Below, one piece after another: positions 17,869 to 26,284 of a DNA stretch of 64,000 bases; positions within the stretch are counted from its first letter, which is position 1; the number at the start of each line of letters is the position of its first letter. Position numbers and translations under genes: made by a program. The DNA lies in the NCBI RefSeq assembly GCF_020990385.1, contig NZ_CP087598.1, positions 1,796,001 through 1,860,000 of the forward strand, given 5' to 3'. A model generated the notes under the pieces. That model had not been told where the DNA came from. It ran no database searches and saw nothing but the letters and a program-made list of their open reading frames with translations. The stretch comes from Paracoccus sp. MA (GTDB taxonomy: Bacteria; Pseudomonadota; Alphaproteobacteria; Rhodobacterales; Rhodobacteraceae).

Positions 17869-19800
17869 TTATCCATTCAGAGCCTTCCGGTTCCGCGCGT
17901 GGCGCTGCGCGAGCTGACGCGCCTTCGCACCCGGAATCAGCGGCCGCGCCGCCTCGGTCGGGCTGTCGCGAAGGGCGGGAAACAGCGCCAGGATCTCGTC
18001 CCGCGCCGCCTTGCCGACCGCCTTCAGCGCCTCGGCGCCGGTATAGAGCGACTCGGTCTCGGCACCGTTCGACAGCACGATCTCGTGCCGGTCGAACAGG
18101 ATGTGGAAATACTCGACCGCCTCGGTCTCGACCTGCTCGATGCCCTCGATCGCCAGCAATTGCTTGGCCGCGACCAGAACCTCGGCGCAGCCGAACATGC
18201 GCTGCGCGATGGCCGAGCGGACCAGGACGCGGTGCTGCGGCGAGACCGTCAGGTCCAGGGCCGGCACCCCCCGCCCCAGCGCCCCGGCGCGGATGCGGAT
18301 CGGCCGCAGCCGCGGCGCCGCCGCCAGATCGACCGCATCCAGCGCCCGCCGCCCGATCCAGCGAATCGGCTGCAACCCATGGTCGCGGGTCTGCACCAGA
18401 TCGCCCACCCTCAGTTGTTCAACCGCGATGGCGCCGCGATCCGTCTGGATCAGCGTGCCGCGGCAGAAGCAGGGAATGCCGATTTCGCGCAGCTTCTCGC
18501 GGGTCAGCTGGGCCGGATCGACATCGTGCAGGACCAGGCTTTCGCCGTTCGGGAACATCAGCTTCGCATGGGTTCCGAAGGCGTCGGCAAAGGGGATCAC
18601 TGTCACGTCGTCCAGATCGACCGGATTGCCATCGGCATCGTGCAGATCGCTGACGTCCAGCCGATCCATCGGGATCGGGTTGCCCCATTCGTCCAGCCCG
18701 GCCTCGATGGTGAAGGCGCGCACGGTGTCGTTGCCGAACCCATCGCGCAGCACCAGCAGGTCCGCCCCGTCATCCGGCGCGGCATGGGCGGCAAACAGGT
18801 CGGCCGCCATCGAGATCAGGTCGTCGCCGGCCCCCGCGTCGATCGTGTCCGAGCCGAAGCCGCCCTCGATCGTATCGTTGCCGGCGCTGCCGAGGATCAG
18901 GTCGTCGCCCCAGGCGGTATAGACGCGGAACCCGTCCACCCCCGCCGCCGAGCCGTCCACCGTGTCGTTGCCGTTGCCGGTCAGCAGGTTCTGGAACTCG
19001 TAGAACTCCAGATGCCCGGTTGCGGCCGGGCCGGTGGCATCGACGGTGCCGCTGTCCGAGGTGGTCAGCTCCATGCGCACGCCATTGCCGGCTGTGTCGT
19101 GCTGCCAGGCGTTCAGCGTGTTGTAGCCCTCGCCGCCATAGAACAGGTCGTTGCCGACGGGACCGTCGTAATGGCCGTCGCCCCAGCGGATGCCGTCATT
19201 GCCGCCCTCGCCATAGACGGTGTCGTCCCCCGGCCCCGCCTCGATGACGTCGTCGCCGTCGCCGCCATGGATCAGGTCGTCGCCGACCCCGGCATGGATG
19301 TAATCCGCAGCCGCGCTGCCGATGACGGTGTCGTCGCCGCCGCCGGTATAGGCCCGGATGCCGACCCCGTCGGTGATCGTCGCGCCCGAGGCGTCGATGG
19401 AATCGGCGCCGCCGCCGGAAACCAGCCGCTCGAACCCGTCGAATGCCAGGCTGTTGCCATAGGCGTCCTGGGCCTGGCCGGATTGCGCGCTGTCGAACTG
19501 CACGGTGAAGCCGCCCAGCCCGCTGCCGCCATGACCGAGGTTCAGCGTGTCGCCGCCTGCATGGGTATAGGGGCTGGGATCGAAATCCTCGCCGCCGCTG
19601 CCGCCGTGATAGACATCATGGACGCCGGAGGCATCCGCATCCTCGTCCCAGAACAGCAGGTCGCGACCTTCGCCGCCATCGACCGTGTCGCTGCCCGGCC
19701 CGCCGTTGAGCGTGTCATGGCCCGCACCGCCTTCGATGAAATCGTCTTCGGCCGTTCCAAGGAGGCTGTCGTCGCCTGCGGTTCCGGGAATCGTCGCCAT
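17869..19800 (-). CDS. RTX calcium-binding protein with C-terminal Hint (Hedgehog/intein) domain
   Basis: A 643-residue protein from the ATG at 19800, chosen because GGAGGT lies 8 bases upstream; the open frame continues for 17 more codons. Residues 1 to about 430 are RTX nonapeptides (GGDGDDVIE, GGAGHDTLN, GGFGSDTID) around a beta-rich middle shared with the neighbouring paralogue. From about 450 it has a Hint_2 type domain: IPCFCRGTLIQTDRGAIAVE, LRVGDLVQT, PIRWIGRR, SPQHRVLVRS and EYFHILFDRHEIVLSNGAE. Hint domains can self-cleave at a leading cysteine, here within C-F-C. RTX-Hint proteins are common in Rhodobacterales and are thought to be secreted and processed. Its C-terminal tail is basic (KARQLAQRHARNRKALNG). 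Confidence 0.9.
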   Translation of the reverse strand: MATIPGTAGDDSLLGTAEDDFIEGGAGHDTLNGGPGSDTVDGGEGRDLLFWDEDADASGVHDVYHGGSGGEDFDPSPYTHAGGDTLNLGHGGSGLGGFTVQFDSAQSGQAQDAYGNSLAFDGFERLVSGGGADSIDASGATITDGVGIRAYTGGGDDTVIGSAAADYIHAGVGDDLIHGGDGDDVIEAGPGDDTVYGEGGNDGIRWGDGHYDGPVGNDLFYGGEGYNTLNAWQHDTAGNGVRMELTTSDSGTVDATGPAATGHLEFYEFQNLLTGNGNDTVDGSAAGVDGFRVYTAWGDDLILGSAGNDTIEGGFGSDTIDAGAGDDLISMAADLFAAHAAPDDGADLLVLRDGFGNDTVRAFTIEAGLDEWGNPIPMDRLDVSDLHDADGNPVDLDDVTVIPFADAFGTHAKLMFPNGESLVLHDVDPAQLTREKLREIGIPCFCRGTLIQTDRGAIAVEQLRVGDLVQTRDHGLQPIRWIGRRALDAVDLAAAPRLRPIRIRAGALGRGVPALDLTVSPQHRVLVRSAIAQRMFGCAEVLVAAKQLLAIEGIEQVETEAVEYFHILFDRHEIVLSNGAETESLYTGAEALKAVGKAARDEILALFPALRDSPTEAARPLIPGAKARQLAQRHARNRKALNG

Positions 19801-19997
19801 GAAAAGACCTCCGCTGAAATCGTTACCCATACGCAAAAGGCCGCTGCACAATGCGGCCGAATCGGCAGATTCATGCCGATTTAACCCGCTTGGCGGGCCC
19901 GAGTTCAGCTGTGCTTTTGGGCAGGTCCGGGCGGTGTTGCCCAGGCTATCGTCTGTTCGAGAATGCTGGCGGCAATGATTTTCTGCGACATGTCAAG

Positions 19998-20939
19998 TTA
20001 CGCAGAGCTCATCAGACGCTCACCGGGCCAACGCCCCGCAGCCACAGCATCAACCAGAGTTGTCGAGATGAGCTTGCGCATCTCGTCATCCACCCGGCGC
20101 CGCGGACGGTTTGCCGGGACGACCAGATAAAGCGTCCGGGTCAGCTCGGGATCCCTGATCCTGCGCGCGTGGAGGCTGCCCTTGGCAAGATCCTCCGCCA
20201 CCGTTGCGCGTGCGAGAATCGAACAGCCCAGCCCCGCCCGCATCGCCTGGATCAGCGCGCTGAGGGATTCGATCTCAAGCTGCGGATGGGGGGTGATCTG
20301 GCGGCGCAAGAACTGGCTGTGCACGATCGAACGCGAGGACCGGACCAGGTTCAGCGCCAGCACCTTCCCCTGAGGCAGGTCGTCGAAGGAAATCGGAGCA
20401 TCCTGGGATCCGATCATCTGCGGAAGGCCGACAAGATAAAGATGTTCGTTCAGGATCGGCAGGGCGTTGAACCGGCTGTCCTCGGGCGGCTGATAGGCCA
20501 CGGCCAGGTCGACCTCGCCCCGCAGCATCATCGCCAGCAGGTTGCCGCTGACGCTTTCGACGATGGTCAGGTGGATACCCGGCAGCCGTTCGGCCGCCTT
20601 CTGCATGATCGTCAGGGCCGCAACCTCGGTCGCCGTATGACAGAGACCCAGCACGAACGGTCCCACCGCCTGTTCGGTGAAGTCGCGCACGTCCGCTTCC
20701 GCGCGCTCCAGCGCGGCAAGGATCACCTGCGCATGCTCATGAAGCCGCTCGCCCGCCGGGGTAAGGGCGACGCCGCGCGGGCGGCGGTTGAAAAGGCGCA
20801 CGCCCAGCTGCGCTTCGAGCTCGGCCATGTGATGGCTCAGCGCGGATTGCGCAACGCCCAGATCCTGGGCGGCATGGCCGATGACCCCGGTGCGGGCGAT
20901 ATGCTCGAAATACCGAAGCTGGCGCAGGCTCAGCGGCAT
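19998..20939 (-). CDS. LysR-family transcriptional regulator
   Basis: A 313-residue regulator with an N-terminal winged helix-turn-helix (LRQLRYFEHIARTG; AAQDLGVAQSALSHHMAELE; GVRLFNRRPRGVALTPAGE). The ligand-binding domain begins near residue 90 (PFVLGLCHTATEVAALTIMQ). Its group resembles NAC/CbbR-like activators with one periplasmic-binding-like fold. It diverges from the CoA-transferase operon across a 106-bp gap that holds a 21-bp palindrome. It therefore most likely controls that operon in response to its substrate or an intermediate; this is inferred from position. Confidence 0.93.
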   Translation of the reverse strand: MPLSLRQLRYFEHIARTGVIGHAAQDLGVAQSALSHHMAELEAQLGVRLFNRRPRGVALTPAGERLHEHAQVILAALERAEADVRDFTEQAVGPFVLGLCHTATEVAALTIMQKAAERLPGIHLTIVESVSGNLLAMMLRGEVDLAVAYQPPEDSRFNALPILNEHLYLVGLPQMIGSQDAPISFDDLPQGKVLALNLVRSSRSIVHSQFLRRQITPHPQLEIESLSALIQAMRAGLGCSILARATVAEDLAKGSLHARRIRDPELTRTLYLVVPANRPRRRVDDEMRKLISTTLVDAVAAGRWPGERLMSSA

Positions 20940-20959
20940 TCATGCTCATCCATCTGTTT

Positions 20960-20980
20960 TACAGATATCGTGGATCTGTA
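20960..20980. promoter_or_regulatory. Candidate LysR operator palindrome
   Basis: TACAGAT-N7-ATCTGTA, a perfect 7+7 inverted repeat, lies in the divergent LysR/CoA-transferase promoter region, 21 bases from the LysR start and 65 bases from the CoA-transferase start. LysR proteins typically bind such dyads with a T-N11-A core. The position would allow both autoregulation and activation of the operon. Confidence 0.6.
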
Positions 20981-21045
20981 TCTTCTATTTGTCCGATGTC
21001 TTGATGCTTGGCAACCTCCGTGCACAGAGAAACGGGAGGAAATCG

Positions 21046-22188
21046 ATGAATCTGCCTTTGGACGGCATCCGCGTCGTCGAGATGAGCCATATGGTCATGG
21101 GCCCGTCCTGTGGGATGTTCCTGGCCTTCCTGGGGGCCGAGGTGATCAAGGTCGAGCCGCCCGAGGGCGACAAGACTCGCAATCTGACCGGCATGGGCGC
21201 CGGTTTCTTTCCCACCTTCAACCGCGGCAAGAAGTCGGTGGTCCTGGACATAAAGCAGCCCGAAGGCCGCGCCGATCTCGAGCAGCTTCTGAACTCGGCC
21301 GATGTCTTCGTCGAGAATTTCCGCACCGAGAGCCTGGCGAAGATGGGCCTCGACCCCGAAAGCCTGCACAAACGCTTCCCGCGCTTGATCGTCGCGTCCT
21401 GCAAGGGCTTCTTGGAAGGGCCCTACGAAAACCGCGCCGCCATGGACGAGCTGGTGCAGATGATGACCGGCATGGCCTACATGACCGGGCCGACAGGACG
21501 ACCGCTGCGGATCGGCTCTTCGGCCAACGACATCATGGGCGGGCTTTTCGCCGCGTATGGCGTCCTGGGTCAGATCATCCGGCGCGGCCGGGATGGCAAG
21601 GGCAGCGTCGTGCGCGCGGGCCTGTTCGAGAACTGCCTGCTATTGGTGGCGCAGCACATGGTGCAATTCGACATCGAAGGCACCGAAAGCCCGCCGATGC
21701 CGGAGCGCATATTCTCGTGGCCGGTCTATGACATCTTCCAGACTCGCGACGGCCGCCAGATCTTCATGGGCGCGGTGACCGAGACGCAATGGACGGCGCT
21801 TTGCCATGTGCTGGGGCTAGAGGATCTGCTGTCTGACCCGCGGCTTCAGACCCGCCCTGACCAGATTGCCGCGCGGGACTGGACCTTGCCCATCGTGGCG
21901 CAGGCCGTCGCCAGCCGCGACTTTGGCGATCTCCTGGCCGCTTGCGAGGCCGCGGCCTTGCTGTGCTCGCCGATCGCCCGGCCCGCCGAGATGTATGACG
22001 ATCCGCATGTCACGCGTCCCGGCGGGCTGATTCATTCGCGCTATGCCGACAAGAAGGATTTCCGCGCCCCGGGCCTGCCCTTCTCGGTCGATGGCGCGGC
22101 GCCGGTGCCGGCCAACGCCGATCTGCCGTCGATCGGCCAACACACGGCCGAGATCCTGTCGTCCCTGCCGCAGATGGAGAAGGCGTAA
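21046..22188 (+). CDS. Class III CoA-transferase (CaiB/BaiF family)
   Basis: A 380-residue enzyme that moves coenzyme A between carboxylic acids. The start at 21046 follows GGGAGGA by 5 bases and gives the usual family N-terminus (LDGIRVVEMSHMVMGPSCGMFLAFLGAEVIKVEPPEGD, positions about 4-41). AAMDELVQMMTGMAYMTG (near 140) holds the expected catalytic aspartate. The stop shares its last base with the start of the lyase gene (TAATG). Paired with an HMG-CoA-lyase-like enzyme and a TRAP transporter, it probably activates an imported dicarboxylic or hydroxy-dicarboxylic acid to its CoA ester. 3-hydroxy-3-methylglutarate or citramalate are plausible because some class III transferases (the glutarate transferase group) accept such acids. 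The substrate is inference. Confidence 0.88.
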   Translation: MNLPLDGIRVVEMSHMVMGPSCGMFLAFLGAEVIKVEPPEGDKTRNLTGMGAGFFPTFNRGKKSVVLDIKQPEGRADLEQLLNSADVFVENFRTESLAKMGLDPESLHKRFPRLIVASCKGFLEGPYENRAAMDELVQMMTGMAYMTGPTGRPLRIGSSANDIMGGLFAAYGVLGQIIRRGRDGKGSVVRAGLFENCLLLVAQHMVQFDIEGTESPPMPERIFSWPVYDIFQTRDGRQIFMGAVTETQWTALCHVLGLEDLLSDPRLQTRPDQIAARDWTLPIVAQAVASRDFGDLLAACEAAALLCSPIARPAEMYDDPHVTRPGGLIHSRYADKKDFRAPGLPFSVDGAAPVPANADLPSIGQHTAEILSSLPQMEKA

Positions 22189-23141
22189 TGGTCGGCGATG
22201 TGAAGCGAGTCTATCCCGCCGGGCAGCTGATCCTGCGCGAGGTCGGGCTGCGCGACGGCCTGCAGCTGACCAAGGGCTTTCCCTCGACGGAAGCCAAGGC
22301 CGAATGGATCCGGCGCGAACATGCTGCGGGCGTGAGGCATTTCGAGGTCGGATCCTTCCTTCCCGCCAGCCGTTTCCCGCAATTTGCCGACGTGCGCGCA
22401 TTGACCGAACTGGTCAACGGGCTGGGCGCCCATGCGTTGGGGCTGGCGCTGAACGAGCGCGGCGCCCGCGACGCGCTGGCCGCCGGGGTCAGCGAACTGA
22501 CCATGGTGCTGTCCGCGACCGAAGCGCACAATATGGCCAATGCCCGCCGTCCGCGCGAGCAATCCCTGGCCGAGATCGCCGACATCGTGCGGCTGCGCGA
22601 CGAGGCGGGTTCGGCGACATTGGTCAATGTGGGCATCGCCATGGCGACCGGTTGTTCGCTGTCGGGGGCGGTCGATCCCGCCGAGGTCGAGCGGCTGGCC
22701 GAGCTCTGCCTGAATGCGGGCGTCGACCTGGTCGGCATCGCGGATACCGTGGGCTATGGAGGGCCGCGCCAGATCGCCCACCTGTGCCGCCGCATGACCG
22801 CGCTGATGGGCAAGCGGCCCTATGTCGTGCATCTGCACGACACACGCGGCATGGGCCTTGCCAATGCGCTGGCGGCCCATGATGCCGGGGCGCGGGTTTT
22901 CGATGCCTCGCTGGGGGGGCTGGGTGGCTGTCCCTTCGCACCCGGCGCGACCGGAAATGTGGTTTTCGAGGATCTGGTTTATCTGTTCGAAACCGCGGGC
23001 ATCCGCACCGGCATCGACCTGGAGGAGGTCATCGCCATCCGCGAGATCCTGGCGCGCGAAATGCCCGAAGAACAGCTTCACGGCGCCCTGGCGCAAGCCG
23101 GCCCGCCCAGGGAGATGAAATGGCAGGCCGAGGCGGCCTGA
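22188..23141 (+). CDS. HMG-CoA lyase-like aldolase (DRE-TIM metallolyase)
   Basis: A 317-residue TIM-barrel lyase. ILREVGLRDGLQL near residue 16 supplies the catalytic Arg and Asp of the DRE-TIM family. VVHLHDTRGMGLANAL carries the HxH metal ligands, and GGLGGCPFAPGATGNV carries the catalytic-loop Cys of HMG-CoA lyases. Members split 3-hydroxy-3-methylglutaryl-CoA to acetyl-CoA and acetoacetate, or close analogues such as citramalyl-CoA. It is co-translated with the CoA-transferase. The neighbours suggest action on the CoA ester that the transferase makes rather than a role in leucine breakdown, since no methylcrotonyl-CoA carboxylase genes are nearby. Confidence 0.88.
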   Translation: MVGDVKRVYPAGQLILREVGLRDGLQLTKGFPSTEAKAEWIRREHAAGVRHFEVGSFLPASRFPQFADVRALTELVNGLGAHALGLALNERGARDALAAGVSELTMVLSATEAHNMANARRPREQSLAEIADIVRLRDEAGSATLVNVGIAMATGCSLSGAVDPAEVERLAELCLNAGVDLVGIADTVGYGGPRQIAHLCRRMTALMGKRPYVVHLHDTRGMGLANALAAHDAGARVFDASLGGLGGCPFAPGATGNVVFEDLVYLFETAGIRTGIDLEEVIAIREILAREMPEEQLHGALAQAGPPREMKWQAEAA

Positions 23142-23172
23142 TCCGACAACGATCACGGGGAGGAGGAACCCA

Positions 23173-24165
23173 ATGCCCGCACGAACCATCCTGGCCAGCA
23201 CGACGCTGCTGGTCCTGACCACGCTTCCGGCGATGGCAGTGACGCCCATCCGTTGCAGCCATCAGTTGCCGCCGCAGCACGAGGTGGCGAAGGTCATCGA
23301 ACGCTGGGCCGCCGAGGTCGAGACGCTGTCGGAGGGCGACCTCGATGTTCAGCTGTTCGGCGCCAACGCCCTGGCGAAACCCGAGGAGAACATTCCCTCC
23401 GTCGCCAAGGGCAGCTTTGAATGCGCCTTCTCGGTCAACTTCCAGTGGGGCAAGACCCTGCCCGCCATGAACGTGACGCTGCGCCCCTATGCCTTCAGCG
23501 ATCCCGAGATCTGGCGCAATTGGCCGGATTCCGAACCCGCCGCCTATCTGGAAGGGCTGATGGAGGAAAAACGGCTGAAGAACATTGCCTGGCTGTTTCA
23601 GACCCGGATGAGCGTCTTCACCTCGAAGGGCAAGCCGCTGACCGCGCCCACCGACTTCCGGGGCATCAAGATCCGCGGTCTGAACCCGGCCTTTGACACC
23701 GGCCTGACGGCCATGGGAGCAGCAACCAGTTCGATGCCGGGGTCCGAAGTCTACCAGGCGCTGTCCACGGGTGTCATCGACGCTGCCCTTACCGACGTGG
23801 CCGCTGCCTATGCTCGCAAATATTACGAGGTCCAGGACCATATGACGGTGACGCCCATCATATCGGTCTTCTTCAACGGCTACATGAACCAGCGCTTTTA
23901 CGAGGGCCTGACCGATGCGCAGCGTGCGGCCCTGGACGAGGCCGGCAGGAAGGCCGCGGTCTGGGCGGTCGAGGAAGGGCTGGCGGCCGAAGAAGCCGCG
24001 CCGGGTCTTCTGGAAGCCGAAGGCGTGACGCTGCATGTTGCGACCGCCGAGGAGAACGAAGCCCTGCGTGCCGTGATGCAGCCCGCCTTCGATCAGGCTT
24101 TCATCAAGGAAGGTGGCGAGTCCGTCACGGAACTGCTGAAGCTGGTCGACGGGATGGTGCAATGA
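23173..24165 (+). CDS. TRAP transporter solute-binding protein (DctP type)
   Basis: Periplasmic binding protein of a tripartite ATP-independent transporter. The N-terminus is a signal peptide (MPARTILASTTLLVLTTLPAMA). The mature part starts VTPIRCSHQLPPQHEVAKV, the usual DctP opening. GIKIRGLNPAF near 167 includes the conserved Arg that pairs with the ligand carboxylate, followed by EVYQALSTGVIDAA. It is 330 residues, the family norm, with GGAGGA before the start. Its stop overlaps the DctQ start (ATGA). The ligand is probably the organic acid handled by the two enzymes upstream. Confidence 0.93.
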   Translation: MPARTILASTTLLVLTTLPAMAVTPIRCSHQLPPQHEVAKVIERWAAEVETLSEGDLDVQLFGANALAKPEENIPSVAKGSFECAFSVNFQWGKTLPAMNVTLRPYAFSDPEIWRNWPDSEPAAYLEGLMEEKRLKNIAWLFQTRMSVFTSKGKPLTAPTDFRGIKIRGLNPAFDTGLTAMGAATSSMPGSEVYQALSTGVIDAALTDVAAAYARKYYEVQDHMTVTPIISVFFNGYMNQRFYEGLTDAQRAALDEAGRKAAVWAVEEGLAAEEAAPGLLEAEGVTLHVATAEENEALRAVMQPAFDQAFIKEGGESVTELLKLVDGMVQ

Positions 24166-24698
24166 CGGTGACGCATCCGGCCAAACGACAAGGCCTGAGA
24201 GGCGAAGGGGTCGGATCGCTCTGGTCCTTCCTGACCTGGCCCATCCATACGCTTGCGGCGGTCTCGGCGGCGCTGGTGGCGGTGGGTTTCGCGGCCGTAG
24301 TGATCGCGGTCTTCTATCGCTACCTGCTGGGTGCGCCGTTGAACGGCGTGGATGAGCTGACCGGCTATCTGGTCGTCGCCATCACCTCTTGCGGGTTGGG
24401 CAGCGCGCTGCTCCTGGACCGGCATATCGGGGTCGATATCCTGACCGCCTCGGCTGGTCGCGGCGCCAAGCGCGGGCTCGAGATCTGGGCATCGCTCTGC
24501 GTGCTCGTCTGCGCGGCAATCCTTGCCTCCTCGGCCTGGCATACCGTCCTGTTCAACCGCGACTTCGGCACCTATTCCACCGGCCCGCTGGAGATCCCGA
24601 TCTGGTGGGCGCAGGCGCCGATGGTTCCCGGCGCCGTCGTCCTGGGACTTGCGGCGCTGATGCGGTTGCTGCGCACCATGCAGGAGAAAACGAAATGA
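24162..24698 (+). CDS. TRAP transporter small permease (DctQ type)
   Basis: A 178-residue inner-membrane protein with four hydrophobic helices (about 25-48, 65-88, 100-125, 145-168). FYRYLLGAPLNGVDELTGYLVV is the characteristic first-loop signature. It overlaps both the binding-protein stop and the large-permease start by 4 bp, so the three TRAP subunits are translationally coupled. Confidence 0.92.
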   Translation: MTVTHPAKRQGLRGEGVGSLWSFLTWPIHTLAAVSAALVAVGFAAVVIAVFYRYLLGAPLNGVDELTGYLVVAITSCGLGSALLLDRHIGVDILTASAGRGAKRGLEIWASLCVLVCAAILASSAWHTVLFNRDFGTYSTGPLEIPIWWAQAPMVPGAVVLGLAALMRLLRTMQEKTK

Positions 24699-25981
24699 CC
24701 GGACTGCTCATCGTCATCGGGCTGATCGCGCTGCTGCTGTCGGGCATTCCGATCTTCGCCGCCCTGCTGCTGACCGGATCGGCGGTGCTGTTCCTGGCCG
24801 AGGGCTCGGTCGAAAGCGTGGCCGACACGGTTTTCGCACATCTCAATTCGCCCGTGTTGCTGACCATCCCGCTGTTCATCCTGATGGCGCAGCTGATGAT
24901 CCGGTCCGGCGCGGTCGACGACCTGTTCCAGATGGCCAACACGCTGATCGGCCATGTAAAGGGCGGCATCGGTGTGGCGACCATCCTCAGCTGCACGATC
25001 TTCGCCGCGATCTCGGGATCGTCGGTCGCGACCGCCGTTTCCATCGGCCAGACGGCGATCCCGCAGATGAAGCGATACGGCTTTCCCGAACGCAGCGCGC
25101 TTGGGCTGGTGGCGGCGGGCGGCACGCTCGGCATCCTGATCCCGCCCTCGGGACCGATGATCCTGTATGCGGTGGTGGCCAACGCCTCGATCGGGGCGCT
25201 GTTCCTGGCAGGGATCATTCCCGGCCTGCTTCTAGCCCTGGTCTTCGCGGTCTTCTGCCTGATCAGCGCCCGCCGGTCCGGCCGGATCGACCAGGCGCCC
25301 TTCCCCGGCTGGCTGTCGGTGTGGCGCGCCATGCACAAGTCGATCTGGGCGCTGTTGATGCCTCCGGTAGTGATGGGCGGGATCTATTTCGGTATCTTCA
25401 CGGCGACCGAGGCCGCTGCCATCGGCTGCCTTTACGCACTGCTGGTCGGGATATTGGCCTATCGCAATCTGGGCTTGCGCAATCTGGGCCTTTGCCTGCG
25501 CGACACGGTGCTGACCTCGCTGATGGTCTTCGCCATCATCGCGGGCGCGGCGGTCTTCGGCAATGCGATCACCATCCTTCGCCTGCCGAACCAGGTCTCC
25601 GAACTGATCATTGCGCTGAACCTGACGCCCACGCTGTTCATCCTCGTGGTCATGGCGATGATCTTTGTGATGGGGATGTTTCTGGAAAGCATCGCCATTA
25701 TCCTGATCACCACGCCGATCCTGTTGCCCTCGATGATCGCGCTGAACATCGACCCGATCTGGTACGGCGTCTTGCTGATGATCAATCTGGAACTGGCGAT
25801 GATCACCCCGCCGGTGGGCATGAACCTGTTCGTCATCAAGGGCATCACCGGCAGCCCGCTCTCGACGGTGATCCGCGGCGCGGCGCCCTTCGTGCTGCTG
25901 ATGATCGGCGGCATCCTCACGATCATGGCGGTGCCCGAACTGGCGACATGGTTGCCGCGCGTCGCCGGCTACAAGTTCTGA
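24695..25981 (+). CDS. TRAP transporter large permease (DctM type)
   Basis: A 428-residue, roughly twelve-helix membrane protein that carries the sodium-driven transport path. The ATG at 24695 is chosen because it overlaps the DctQ stop and gives the family N-terminus (TGLLIVIGLIALLLSGIPIF). GSSVATAVSIGQTAIPQM and GGTLGILIPPSGPMILYAVV are the conserved DctM hairpin segments, and ELAMITPPVGMNLFVIKG is the second. It closes the LysR-controlled operon; the next gene starts 10 bp later. Confidence 0.93.
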   Translation: MTGLLIVIGLIALLLSGIPIFAALLLTGSAVLFLAEGSVESVADTVFAHLNSPVLLTIPLFILMAQLMIRSGAVDDLFQMANTLIGHVKGGIGVATILSCTIFAAISGSSVATAVSIGQTAIPQMKRYGFPERSALGLVAAGGTLGILIPPSGPMILYAVVANASIGALFLAGIIPGLLLALVFAVFCLISARRSGRIDQAPFPGWLSVWRAMHKSIWALLMPPVVMGGIYFGIFTATEAAAIGCLYALLVGILAYRNLGLRNLGLCLRDTVLTSLMVFAIIAGAAVFGNAITILRLPNQVSELIIALNLTPTLFILVVMAMIFVMGMFLESIAIILITTPILLPSMIALNIDPIWYGVLLMINLELAMITPPVGMNLFVIKGITGSPLSTVIRGAAPFVLLMIGGILTIMAVPELATWLPRVAGYKF

Positions 25982-25991
25982 GGACAGCGGG

Positions 25992-26277
25992 ATGAGCCTC
26001 TACAGGCCGAATGACCGCCGGCCCCGGCTGCCGGCCGGGGGCAACTACTGGATCGCGCCGTCTGCCACGGTGGTGGTGGCTGTCACGCCCGGCCCCGAGG
26101 TCGGCATCTGGTCCGGCGCGGTCCTGCGCGGCGACAACGAACCGATCTTGGTGGGCGCGCGCACCAACATCCAGGAACACGCGATGATCCATGCCGATCC
26201 AGGTTTTCCGGCCACCATCGGCAGCGAGCTATGTGGCGAACTGGCGGCGCTTCACAACCGGCCTCGCCGAGATCTGA
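25992..26277 (+). pseudogene. Gamma carbonic anhydrase / hexapeptide-repeat protein, internally deleted
   Basis: The N-terminal part (25992 to about 26220) reads as a left-handed beta-helix gamma carbonic-anhydrase-like protein: GIWSGAVLRGDNEPILVGAR, TNIQEHAMIHADPGFPATIG. Homology then stops. A different frame from 26221 to 26277 reads AASYVANWRRFTTGLAEI and stop, which looks like the normal C-terminal helix of these proteins (usual length about 170-180 residues). So the middle, roughly 80-90 codons including metal-ligand turns, appears to be missing, and the two ends are joined out of frame. The open frame nominally runs on to 26456, but that tail reads antisense through the Lrp gene and has no family match. 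Confidence 0.75.
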
Positions 26278-26284
26278 GCTCGCA

